NCBI GenBank assembly: GCA_017394515.1
Contig: JAFPXY010000038.1
Span: 1-33,022 of the forward strand
Length of the DNA: 33,022 nucleotides
Origin: Bacillota bacterium
GTDB lineage: Bacteria > Bacillota > Clostridia > Peptostreptococcales > Anaerovoracaceae
Reading direction: 5' to 3'
In this document: positions 1 to 6,931 of the stretch, one piece after another
How the letters are laid out: every line of letters starts with the position of its first letter
Numbering within the stretch: the stretch's first letter is position 1
Notes under the pieces: generated by a model
The model's database searches: none
What the model was told of the DNA's origin: nothing
Seen by the model: only the letters and a program-made list of their open reading frames with translations
Made by a program: the position numbers and the translations under genes

Positions 1-447
1 ACGGTATACGAGTTTGGCTGTACCAAACCTTCCATCGAGGTTTACACCACAGGAACAGAATCCGACTTTGATCCTGCCTTTTAAGGTGTTAACAGAAAAG
101 AGAGTACGTCCTGATACCAAAGAATAATCCCGGTTCCATACAAGATCAAGCTGAGGAGTGCGGAACTGTGGTCTGATCCACTGCTTCTCAGACGTAAGGA
201 TCGCCTTGTAACGTCCGACAACAGTACGAAGGACGGACTGAGCCATCTGATAAGGACGGGAATACTTCTGACGGATGGCATAATATAGTTCACTGTTAAG
301 CGAGCGCAAATCAAGTTCATGTGTTCTGAAGACATAGTCCGACACATAATTACAGGCCTCGGAATAGGTACGCATGGTATCCATAAGAAGTTCAGTCTCA
401 GAAGGAGTTGGCAATATTTTCAGTTTTGCGGTAAGAGTCTGTTCCAT
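1..447 (-). CDS. tnpB: IS200/IS605-family TnpB-type protein, 5' part only (runs off left edge)
   Basis: The minus strand is open without a stop for 149 codons from ATG at 447 to the window edge. The translation begins MEQTLTAKLKILPTPSETE, continues with an YSEACNYVSDYVF stretch, and reaches a GRTLFSVNTLKGRIKVGF segment. This is the N-terminal pattern of IS605 OrfB/TnpB proteins, the RNA-guided nucleases carried by these elements. The RuvC-like catalytic residues and zinc ribbon would lie beyond the edge, so activity cannot be judged. An extended -10 sequence lies directly upstream and no Shine-Dalgarno precedes the ATG, so the message may be leaderless. No tnpA is visible. The family call rests on recognised pattern, without a search. 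Confidence 0.8.
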   Translation of the reverse strand, partial: MEQTLTAKLKILPTPSETELLMDTMRTYSEACNYVSDYVFRTHELDLRSLNSELYYAIRQKYSRPYQMAQSVLRTVVGRYKAILTSEKQWIRPQFRTPQLDLVWNRDYSLVSGRTLFSVNTLKGRIKVGFCSCGVNLDGRFGTAKLVYR

Positions 448-453
448 ATACTG

Positions 454-462
454 ATTATACCA
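454..462 (-). promoter_or_regulatory. Extended -10 promoter element for tnpB
   Basis: On the minus strand the sequence reads TGGTATAAT, a TGn extended -10. Its last base is 7 nt from the ATG at 447, which would place transcription initiation at or next to the start codon. The -35 region with a 17-nt spacer (TTTCCT) is poor, as is common for extended -10 promoters. Confidence 0.45.
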
Positions 463-541
463 CAGAACTGAAGAAAAGGAAACATATGTTCGCGCAAAAA
501 CAAATTTAGAACAATCCAAGAAAGAGAAGGAAGGAGAAGAG

Positions 542-610
542 ATGCGGGCCGATAGGGACGCTCATCCCGCCACCTTAAGAGGTGGGGGTTTCCGCGTCAA
601 GATTTCTTGA
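542..610 (+). CDS. 22-codon leader ORF inside the IS end, overlapping the thioesterase start
   Basis: A strong Shine-Dalgarno core (AAGGAG, 531-536) precedes ATG at 542 by 5 nt. The ORF runs 22 codons through the IS terminal hairpin and stops with TGA at 608-610, which overlaps the ATG of the thioesterase at 610 as TGATG. The peptide has no recognisable similarity. The arrangement is what translational coupling looks like: ribosomes finishing the leader could restart on the downstream gene, which otherwise has no ribosome binding site at normal distance. It may be fortuitous; nothing shows that the peptide itself matters. Confidence 0.35.
   Translation: MRADRDAHPATLRGGGFRVKIS
570..585. repeat. 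Terminal hairpin of the IS605-type element
   Basis: A perfect 6-bp stem, CCACCT / AGGTGG, has a TAAG loop and can be extended by pairing CCC (566-568) with GGG (586-588) around one unpaired G. An alternative stem pairs GCGGG (544-548) with CCCGC (566-570). Subterminal hairpins of this type are the recognition sites of the TnpA transposase in this family. Confidence 0.6.
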
Positions 611-1335
611 TGAAATGTAAGTATTCCAAAAAACACTTGATAGGCCCCAGCGACTGCGATCACACATCGAGGCTGGGCATGCCTGAAACCTTTGATATGT
701 TCATGGATATAGCTGCGGAACATGCCGAAAGGCTTAATGTCGGCGCTACATTCATGATGGAAAAGGGCATGTTCTGGCTTACGGCCAAGACCAGGATACA
801 TATGTACAAGAGACCATTTATGATGCAGGAGGTCAATATTGAGACCTGGCCCCTTAAACCCAGAAGTGTCCAGGAGATAAGGGATTACAGGATCACCGAT
901 GATAATGGCTTCGTTTTCGCTGAAGGCAAGACCCAGTGGGCCATGCTCGATATGAAGAACGGAGGACTGATCAAATTCGATACGTTTTTCCCCACGGACA
1001 TTGATTTTGTGGAGGAGGCGGTCCTCGACGAACCCTTTGCAAGGATCTCAGATGACGTATCCGACTGCGAAGAGTATGCTTCGTATAAGGTTGGATCCTC
1101 AGACATAGATTTGGGCGGTCACATGAACAACGTGGCCTACGTAAAGGCGCTCTTCGGAACCTTCAGCACCAAAGAGTTAGATGAACTTAAAATAAAGGAT
1201 TGCGAAGTTTGCTATAAGAATTCCTGCTATGAGGGAGACGACCTGGTCTTTTATAGAAGAGCAAAAAACTCGCACCTGGAGATCGTGGTCAAAAACCAAA
1301 GAGGAGAGGTAGCCATTCTGGCCAAACTTCAGTAA
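610..1335 (+). CDS. Acyl-ACP thioesterase, FatA/PF01643-like
   Basis: A 241-residue double hot-dog protein expected to hydrolyse acyl-ACP in the cytoplasm and release free fatty acids. The N terminus has the family pattern (Y-S-K-K-H-L-I-GPSDCDHTSRLGMP), and the first hot-dog helix follows (ETFDMFMDIAAEHAERLNVG). The second hot-dog carries DIDLGGHMNNVAY at residues 165-177. In most bacterial members this reads DxNxH; here the Asn position is Gly169, with His171 kept. ATG at 610 is chosen over an in-frame TTG at 607 because it overlaps the stop of the leader ORF; neither has its own close Shine-Dalgarno. The native upstream region seems displaced by the IS end. The M20 gene follows after 21 nt, probably in the same transcript. 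Confidence 0.85.
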   Translation: MKCKYSKKHLIGPSDCDHTSRLGMPETFDMFMDIAAEHAERLNVGATFMMEKGMFWLTAKTRIHMYKRPFMMQEVNIETWPLKPRSVQEIRDYRITDDNGFVFAEGKTQWAMLDMKNGGLIKFDTFFPTDIDFVEEAVLDEPFARISDDVSDCEEYASYKVGSSDIDLGGHMNNVAYVKALFGTFSTKELDELKIKDCEVCYKNSCYEGDDLVFYRRAKNSHLEIVVKNQRGEVAILAKLQ

Positions 1336-1356
1336 ATGCACCATAGGAGAAGACAG

Positions 1357-2583
1357 ATGGATAAAAGAATCCTTGATAGGGTAAATAATATAGTTGATGG
1401 ACTTGAGCCTGAACTTAAGAAACTGGCTCTGGATATTCATGACAATCCGGAACTGGGTCTGGAAGAGTTCAAGGCATGCCAATGGCAGGTGGATCTTCTG
1501 ACCAAATATGGTTTTCAGGTAGAAACGAATTACTGTGGTATTCCGACAGCCTACAGAGCCACCTACAAGGGTGCTAAAGTCGGCCCTAGGATCGGCATGC
1601 TTGGAGAATATGACGCTCTTCCCGGACTTGGTCATGCCTGCGGACACAATCTCATCTGCACCATGGCCGTGGGTTCAGGAATCGCCATGAGAGAATTCGC
1701 TGATGAATTCGGCGGAGAGATTGTGGTCATCGGTACTCCGGCTGAGGAGACGGCAGGAGCCAAGGTGGAGATGTCAAAGAAAGGCGCCTTTGATGACCTT
1801 GACGTGGCCATGATGTCACATCCAGCTTACGCGGACTGCGACTCATTAAACACCAATGCTATCAAATGTTTCCAGGTGGAGTTTTTTGGAAGGGCAGCTC
1901 ATGCGGCAGCCTTCCCGGAGGACGGTATAAATGCTCTTGATGCCATGATCCAGCTGTTCTCAGGAGTAGGACTCTTAAGGCAGCAGGTTAAGGACGGCTC
2001 CAGGATCCACGGAGTTATCCTTGATGGCGGCAAGGCACCCAACATAATCCCTGATTACACTAAAGCCTTGTTCTATGCCAGAGCTCCCAGATTCGCCTAT
2101 GCCATGGAGATCTCAGAGAGGATATATGACATAGCCCGCGGTGCAGCCCTTGCTACAGGCTGCAGGGTTGAGATAAATGATGCCGAAGAAGATTTCAAGG
2201 ACACTTGTTCCAACAGATATCTGTCAGATCTGATGGCAGATAACATGGAGACCTATCTGGGTCATAAGTTCTTGAGGTCCGGCGGTATAGCCATAGCAGG
2301 AAGTTCCGATCTCGGAGACGTGAGCTATTGCTGTCCGGCCATTCAGACCACCACAGGTTTATCAGCACCGGGAGATGAGACCGTATATAAACCTCATACG
2401 CCGGAGTTCGCGGTGCGTACCGGAACGGAACAGGCTGTTAAGAACTGTATGGATTTCGTCAAGGGATTTACAATCACTGCCATTCAGCTCATGACTGAGC
2501 CGAAGCACCTTGAAGCTATCAGGGAAGAGTTCAGCCATATAAACGATCCCAAGGCGTCGAAGGGCTTCGTTTCACCGCTGTAA
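1357..2583 (+). CDS. M20 family metallo-amidohydrolase (M20D-like)
   Basis: A 408-residue cytoplasmic amidohydrolase of the M20D/PM20D2 or aminobenzoyl-glutamate-utilisation type, which cleaves N-acyl or dipeptide-like amide bonds. Visible metal-site motifs are GHACGHN (His93, Cys95, His97), PAEETAG (Glu130/Glu131) and SHP (His155). The dimerisation insert begins near residue 170 (FFGRAAHAAAFPEDGINALDA), and a late GSSDLGDVS motif is present. An in-frame ATG lies at 1336, but ATG 1357 is preferred: it has AGGAGA at 1345-1350, 6 nt upstream, and gives the usual M20 N terminus. The true substrate cannot be read from sequence; N-acyl amino acids, folate breakdown products and peptides are all possible. 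It shares a transcript with the thioesterase and is followed by a terminator. Confidence 0.85.
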   Translation: MDKRILDRVNNIVDGLEPELKKLALDIHDNPELGLEEFKACQWQVDLLTKYGFQVETNYCGIPTAYRATYKGAKVGPRIGMLGEYDALPGLGHACGHNLICTMAVGSGIAMREFADEFGGEIVVIGTPAEETAGAKVEMSKKGAFDDLDVAMMSHPAYADCDSLNTNAIKCFQVEFFGRAAHAAAFPEDGINALDAMIQLFSGVGLLRQQVKDGSRIHGVILDGGKAPNIIPDYTKALFYARAPRFAYAMEISERIYDIARGAALATGCRVEINDAEEDFKDTCSNRYLSDLMADNMETYLGHKFLRSGGIAIAGSSDLGDVSYCCPAIQTTTGLSAPGDETVYKPHTPEFAVRTGTEQAVKNCMDFVKGFTITAIQLMTEPKHLEAIREEFSHINDPKASKGFVSPL

Positions 2584-2599
2584 TGGATATATGGTATTT

Positions 2600-2628
2600 A
2601 AACTGTCGCAAAATGCGGCAGTTTTTTT
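2600..2628 (+). terminator. Rho-independent terminator after the M20 gene
   Basis: A 10-bp stem AAACTGTCGC / GCGGCAGTTT (one G-T pair) has an AAAAT loop and is followed by a run of seven T. It separates the thioesterase-M20 pair from the kor operon. Confidence 0.9.
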
Positions 2629-2700
2629 ATCCTATTATTTATTCACTTGTTTATCTCGATGAACTTTTTGCACTAAAAATGTTCTAAATTTGAAAACATG

Positions 2701-2728
2701 TTGAAAAAAATATTCATAGTGCTATATT
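2701..2728 (+). promoter_or_regulatory. Sigma-A-like promoter of the kor operon
   Basis: TTGAAA (2701-2706), 16-nt spacer, TATATT (2723-2728). The roughly 60-nt leader contains a small hairpin, ACGGG TTTATT CCCGT (2737-2752), with no T-run after it. No known riboswitch architecture is evident. Confidence 0.6.
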
Positions 2729-2793
2729 TGAAACTGACGGGTTTATTCCCGTTTATAAGCACACTAAATATTGTGGAAATACAGAGGTGAAAA

Positions 2794-2991
2794 ATGGCTG
2801 TAAAGAAAAACCTGGTTACTAACCCCAAGTGGTGCAAGGGCTGCGGCATCTGCGTAGCATTTTGCCCCAAGGATGTTCTGGCTATCAAGAAAGAGAAGAT
2901 AGTCATCGAAAATCCTGATAACTGCATCAAATGCGGACTCTGCGAGCTCAGATGTCCTGATTATGCAATTTGGCTTGAGGAGGAAGAGTAA
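2794..2991 (+). CDS. korD: 2-oxoacid:ferredoxin oxidoreductase, ferredoxin-like delta subunit
   Basis: A 65-residue protein with two 4Fe-4S binding motifs, CKGCGICVAFCP (Cys14, 17, 20, 24) and CIKCGLCELRCP (Cys44, 47, 50, 54). It passes electrons from the TPP-containing core to external ferredoxin. Its start has AGAGGTG 5 nt upstream. The stop overlaps the korA start by one base (TAATG), so translation is coupled. The order D-A-B-C is typical of the four-subunit 2-oxoglutarate and related oxidoreductases. Small ferredoxins are similar to each other, so the subunit call depends on the neighbours. Confidence 0.93.
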   Translation: MAVKKNLVTNPKWCKGCGICVAFCPKDVLAIKKEKIVIENPDNCIKCGLCELRCPDYAIWLEEEE

Positions 2992-4139
2992 TGTCAGAGA
3001 AAAGATTTAAGTTATTACAGGGAAATGAAGCGGTAGTTGAAGGTGCTATCGCTGCAGGCATGAGATTTTATGCCGGATATCCTATCACACCTTCTACGGA
3101 GATCGCTGAAAGATCCGCACTGAGACTTCCTCAGGTAGGCGGCAAGTTCGTCCAGATGGAAGACGAGATCGGCGGAATCGCAGCAGCTCTCGGCGCATCA
3201 GTAGCAGGACTCAAGTCCATGACCGCTACATCCGGCCCCGGATTCTCCCTTAAGCAGGAGAACATCGGATACGCTGCTATTGCAGAGATCCCCATCGTTA
3301 TCGTTGACGTACAGCGTGAAGGTCCTTCCACTGGACTTCCCACTTCACCGTCTCAGGGAGACCTGATGCAGTCAAAGTGGGGCACCCACGGTGACCATCC
3401 CGTTATCGTTATATCACCATCTTCTGTACAGGAATGCTACAGTGAGACAGTAAGAGCTTTCAACATGGCAGAACGTTTCAGAGTTCCTGTTATCTTCCTT
3501 ATGGACGAGATCATCGGACACTTAAGAGAAGGCTGTGAAATGATTCCTCCTGAAGAGCTCACCATCTCCAACAGAAGAATCGACAGAAAGTTCAACGGAA
3601 CCATGGCTTATGCCGTTCAGGAAGGAAACTACGTTCCTGAGTTCGCACCTTTCGGTAAGGGCGACCACTTCAACGTAACAGGTCTTTTCCATGACCTTGA
3701 CGGTTTCCCGACAAACGACAATCAGAAGACAGATTCCCAGGAAAGACGTCTCCTTGACAAGATCACCAAGAGAAGAGACAGGATCCAGAAGTGGGAAGAA
3801 GTTGAATGCGAAGACTGCGAGACAATGATCGTATGCTTCGGAGGAACCGCCAGAGCAGTGCAGGGCGCTATGGACGAAGCTAAGAAGCAGGACTTCTTCA
3901 AAATCGGTATGTTCAGACCCATCACCGTATGGCCTTTCCCTGAGGAAGCACTGAATAAGATCATCAGACAGAACAAGCATTTAAGACAGATCATCGTTGC
4001 TGAGCATAACGACGGTCAGATGGTGCTTGAGGTTCAGAGAATAGTTGAGGGAAGAGTTCCCGTAATTCATCTCGGAAAGATCGATGGAACCACCATCACA
4101 CCCGAAGAAGTTCTTAAGAAGATAGAGGAGGAGTATTAA
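2991..4139 (+). CDS. korA: 2-oxoglutarate:ferredoxin oxidoreductase, alpha subunit
   Basis: A 382-residue subunit containing the pyrimidine-binding TPP domain and the C-terminal domain II of the family. Diagnostic stretches are GNEAVVEGAIAAGMRFYAGY, YPITPSTEIAE near residue 30, MEDEIGG near 56, SGPGFSLKQENIGYA near 80, and DVQREGPSTGLPT near 105. With korB it catalyses CoA-dependent oxidative decarboxylation of a 2-oxoacid with ferredoxin reduction, or the reverse carboxylation. The 2-oxoglutarate preference is inferred from subunit type and the nearby isocitrate dehydrogenase unit; a branched-chain 2-oxoacid activity is the main alternative. The ribosome binding site GAGGAGGAAG lies in the end of korD, and korB starts 1 nt after the stop. 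Confidence 0.93.
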   Translation: MSEKRFKLLQGNEAVVEGAIAAGMRFYAGYPITPSTEIAERSALRLPQVGGKFVQMEDEIGGIAAALGASVAGLKSMTATSGPGFSLKQENIGYAAIAEIPIVIVDVQREGPSTGLPTSPSQGDLMQSKWGTHGDHPVIVISPSSVQECYSETVRAFNMAERFRVPVIFLMDEIIGHLREGCEMIPPEELTISNRRIDRKFNGTMAYAVQEGNYVPEFAPFGKGDHFNVTGLFHDLDGFPTNDNQKTDSQERRLLDKITKRRDRIQKWEEVECEDCETMIVCFGGTARAVQGAMDEAKKQDFFKIGMFRPITVWPFPEEALNKIIRQNKHLRQIIVAEHNDGQMVLEVQRIVEGRVPVIHLGKIDGTTITPEEVLKKIEEEY

Positions 4140-4140
4140 T

Positions 4141-4965
4141 ATGCCAAGCAAACTTATAGAAAAAACACTGCGTGTTAACAGACTCCCTCATATCTGGTGC
4201 CCCGGCTGCGGACACGGCATACTTATGAGAGACGTTGCTCAGGCTATCGACAATTGCGGACTTGATCCGGATAAGGTAGTCATCGTTTCAGGTATCGGAT
4301 GTTCATCCCGTGCTGCAGGATACATGAACTACAATACTCTCCATACAACCCACGGAAGAGCATTAGCTTTCGCTACCGGCGTTAAGATGGCAAATCCTGA
4401 TCTTACAGTTATTTGCATCACAGGCGACGGAGACTGCACCGCTATCGGAGGAAACCATCTGATCCACGCATGCAGAAGAAACATAGATATCACATCCATC
4501 GTTTTCAATAACAATATCTACGGTATGACCGGCGGACAGTATTCACCTACGACTCCTCACGGAGAGAAGGGAACCACTGCTCCTTACGGAAATATCGACT
4601 ACAACTTCGATATTCCTAAGCTGGCTGAAGCTGCAGGCGCAACTTTCACAGGAAGATGCACCGCATATCATGCTCCTCAGGCTATCAAGCTCATAGAGGA
4701 TGCTATCAAGCATCACGGCTTCTCTCTCATCGAAGGAATGTCCGTATGTCCTACATACTATGGACGTAAGAACAAGAAGGGTGATTCCGTTGCCATGATG
4801 AACTGGCAGAAGGACACCTGCATCGATGCTAAGGTTGCATCCAAGCTTCCTCCCGAAAAACTTGAAGGCAAGATCCTTATCGGTGAGCTTTCAAGAGATG
4901 AGAGCAAAGAAGAATATACAGATATGTATATGAAGATCATTGAAAAGTGTGGAGGTAACAAATAA
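4141..4965 (+). CDS. korB: 2-oxoglutarate:ferredoxin oxidoreductase, beta subunit (TPP-binding)
   Basis: A 274-residue catalytic subunit that binds thiamine diphosphate. CPGCGHG (Cys20, Cys23) is the start of the conserved N-terminal block. The TPP/Mg signature is GDGDCTAIGGNH from residue 95, followed by NNNIYGMTGGQ near residue 123. GIGCSSR near 51 and HTTHGRA near 67 are further family signatures. The stop codon overlaps the korC start by one base (TAATG). Length and motifs are normal, with nothing missing. Confidence 0.94.
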   Translation: MPSKLIEKTLRVNRLPHIWCPGCGHGILMRDVAQAIDNCGLDPDKVVIVSGIGCSSRAAGYMNYNTLHTTHGRALAFATGVKMANPDLTVICITGDGDCTAIGGNHLIHACRRNIDITSIVFNNNIYGMTGGQYSPTTPHGEKGTTAPYGNIDYNFDIPKLAEAAGATFTGRCTAYHAPQAIKLIEDAIKHHGFSLIEGMSVCPTYYGRKNKKGDSVAMMNWQKDTCIDAKVASKLPPEKLEGKILIGELSRDESKEEYTDMYMKIIEKCGGNK

Positions 4966-5507
4966 TGGCAAAGACTGAGATCAGAATGACAGGATCCGGC
5001 GGACAGGGCGTTATAATGGGAACCATTATCCTGGCCGAGGCAGCTTACGAAGACGGTAAGCAGGTAGTACAGTGTCAGGCTTATGGTCCTGAGGCCAGAG
5101 GAGGTTCCTCCAAGGCTGAGACCATCGTTTCAGACGACAGGATCCACTATACAAAGATCAAATATCCCGACCTTCTCCTTTCACTTACACAGGAATCTCT
5201 TGATAAGTTCAAGGACGCAGTTAAGGAAAGCACCATCTTCGTAGTTGACAGCGATATCGAAGTACCTGAAGAGATCATGAAGGCTCACAAGGTTTACAGC
5301 CTTCCTATTCTGGACTCTGCAAGGAACGTTATTAAGAACAAGATGTCCGCAAACATCATCTCCTGCGGAGCTGTCAATGAACTTACTCATGTAGCTACTC
5401 AGGAAGCTCTGGAAGCTGCAGTTTTAAATCATGTACCCAAGGGAACCGGAGATTCAAACCTTGCCGCTCTCAGACTGGGTGCACAGCTTATCAAAGAATA
5501 CAAGTAG
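4965..5507 (+). CDS. korC: 2-oxoglutarate:ferredoxin oxidoreductase, gamma subunit
   Basis: A 180-residue subunit with the GSGGQGVIMG motif (residues 10-19) and QCQAYGPEARGGSSKAE near residue 39, both characteristic of the POR gamma domain that completes the CoA site. The ribosome binding site GGAGGT is in the end of korB. The transporter gene follows 9 nt later, so it is almost certainly cotranscribed. Confidence 0.94.
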   Translation: MAKTEIRMTGSGGQGVIMGTIILAEAAYEDGKQVVQCQAYGPEARGGSSKAETIVSDDRIHYTKIKYPDLLLSLTQESLDKFKDAVKESTIFVVDSDIEVPEEIMKAHKVYSLPILDSARNVIKNKMSANIISCGAVNELTHVATQEALEAAVLNHVPKGTGDSNLAALRLGAQLIKEYK

Positions 5508-5516
5508 GAGTAAGAC

Positions 5517-6713
5517 ATGGCGTATTTAGGCGGAGTAACCGCAAGCATTTTTTCCATCATCTTTGTGGCTTTTATGATAGCTACCATCGGCTATCTGGTA
5601 GGAGCCATTGAGATCAAAGGCATAGCCCTGGGTACCGCAGGCGTTCTCCTGGTGGCCATCGTTTACGGAATCATCGTAAGCAAGGTCCCCGAGTTCACCA
5701 TGGGAGATACCACCATCGTGCTCTTTGACGATGCTGTAAAGTCCAAGTTCAGCATGTTTTCAAGCATAGGAACAGCCATGTTCGTAACTGCTGTTGGACT
5801 CATCGCTGGCCCTAAGTTCTTCAGAAACTTCAACAAATCCACCATGGCTTTCGTCTATATGGGAGTCATCGTAATCGCTATAGGAAGCATCATAACAGGA
5901 GCATTCATCCTGATCGATGACAACTTGGAGCCCGGAATGGCTGTAGGCCTTATGACCGGAGCTCTGACAAGTACTCCCGGACTGAGCGCAGCCAAAGAGG
6001 TCGCCGGAAACGCAGAAGACCTTGTAACCGCAGGATATGGCATAGCCTATCTTTACGGAGTACTCGGAGTAGTATTCTTCGTACAGCTCATGCCGAGAAT
6101 CCTTAAGGTAGATATGGACGAAGAGCGCAAAAAGATCGTAGGCGTAAGCGGAGTAGGAGAGAGAGTATTCACTCGTAAACTCAAACAGGTAGAGCTTTAC
6201 GGATTCCTTCCATTCTTCCTGGCTATCGCCGTTGGATGCATCATCGGAGCTTTCAAGATCCCCGGCATCAACTTCTCTTTGGGCAACTCAGGCGGATGTC
6301 TGGTGGCCGGACTGATCGTAGGTCACTTGGGACATTTAGGAAATGTTGACCTCAGGATCGATAAGAAGACCCTTAACTTCATGAGAGAACTGGGACTGGT
6401 ATTCTTCCTTATCGGAGCAGGCGTTCCCGGAGGAGTGAACTTTGTAAATAATATCAGAGTTTCCTTCTTCATCTATGGTCTGGTTATTACAACGGTACCA
6501 ATGATCATCGGATACTTCCTGGCTACCAAGGTGTTCAAGATAGACCTTCTGAATGCTCTTGGTTCCATCACAGGCGGTATGACCAGTACGCCGGCCTTAG
6601 GCGCACTGATCGCAACAGCTGAGACCGATGAGGTAGCAGGAGCTTATGCAGCTACTTATCCTGTAGCTCTGGTATGCGTAGTTATCATGGCAAAAGTACT
6701 CATGATGCTATAA
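5517..6713 (+). CDS. Aspartate-alanine exchanger (AAE) family transporter, short form
   Basis: A 398-residue polytopic inner-membrane protein of about ten hydrophobic segments. The two halves carry related signatures, MTGALTSTPGLSAAKE near residue 144 and TGGMTSTPALGALIATAETD near residue 353, the duplicated motif of the AspT/AAE family (Asp-Al_Ex domain). Classical members are about 540-560 residues with two central TrkA-C domains; here the central loop is short and those domains are absent. Characterised members exchange aspartate/alanine or export succinate. Its position 9 nt behind korC suggests that it moves a C4 or C5 acid or amino acid connected with 2-oxoglutarate metabolism; that is inference. 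RBS TAGGAG. A terminator follows. Confidence 0.8.
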   Translation: MAYLGGVTASIFSIIFVAFMIATIGYLVGAIEIKGIALGTAGVLLVAIVYGIIVSKVPEFTMGDTTIVLFDDAVKSKFSMFSSIGTAMFVTAVGLIAGPKFFRNFNKSTMAFVYMGVIVIAIGSIITGAFILIDDNLEPGMAVGLMTGALTSTPGLSAAKEVAGNAEDLVTAGYGIAYLYGVLGVVFFVQLMPRILKVDMDEERKKIVGVSGVGERVFTRKLKQVELYGFLPFFLAIAVGCIIGAFKIPGINFSLGNSGGCLVAGLIVGHLGHLGNVDLRIDKKTLNFMRELGLVFFLIGAGVPGGVNFVNNIRVSFFIYGLVITTVPMIIGYFLATKVFKIDLLNALGSITGGMTSTPALGALIATAETDEVAGAYAATYPVALVCVVIMAKVLMML

Positions 6714-6730
6714 AAGTGAATATTTTCAAG

Positions 6731-6764
6731 ATCCCTCTGCATATGATCTGCAGGGGGATTTTTT
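6731..6764 (+). terminator. Rho-independent terminator of the kor operon
   Basis: An 11-bp stem ATCCCTCTGCA / TGCAGGGGGAT (one T-G pair) with a 7-nt loop, followed by six T. Confidence 0.9.
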
Positions 6765-6834
6765 GTGCAAAAAATCAAACAATTACATACAAAAATACAA
6801 AATAAAAAAATGTTTAAAAAATGTATTTTTGCTA

Positions 6835-6863
6835 TTGAAATGGTCTTTTTCTTGTGTTATACT
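6835..6863 (+). promoter_or_regulatory. Sigma-A-like promoter of the citrate synthase-acn-icd operon
   Basis: TTGAAA (6835-6840), exactly 17 nt, TATACT (6858-6863). It lies in a very AT-rich stretch and gives a leader of about 60 nt. Confidence 0.75.
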
Positions 6864-6931
6864 GTGTGAAAATAAAGTTTCGCGATTTATCTAATTAAAG
6901 TAAACCCGGAGACATAGAGAGAGGTATAGAC

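Larger units (their letters stand above)
1..595 (-). mobile_element. IS200/IS605-type element, partial, with one terminal end inside the window
   Basis: The tnpB fragment is preceded (minus orientation) by about 148 bp of noncoding DNA containing a strong stem. The element appears to end at 595, because the next five bases on the minus strand (600-596) are TTGAC, a typical insertion and TAM sequence for this family. That makes 595 the left end. TTGAC and GTCAA are complementary, so a right end with TCAA cleavage in the opposite orientation cannot be excluded. No target duplication is expected in this family. The insertion sits immediately beside the start of the thioesterase gene. Confidence 0.6.

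Noticed and set aside
81-347. 88-codon minus-strand frame
   Set aside because: It is out of frame with, and entirely inside, the longer tnpB frame that continues to the window edge and has recognisable family sequence.
2731-2793. Riboswitch in the kor leader
   Set aside because: Only one 5-bp hairpin is visible, with no T-run and no conserved riboswitch core.
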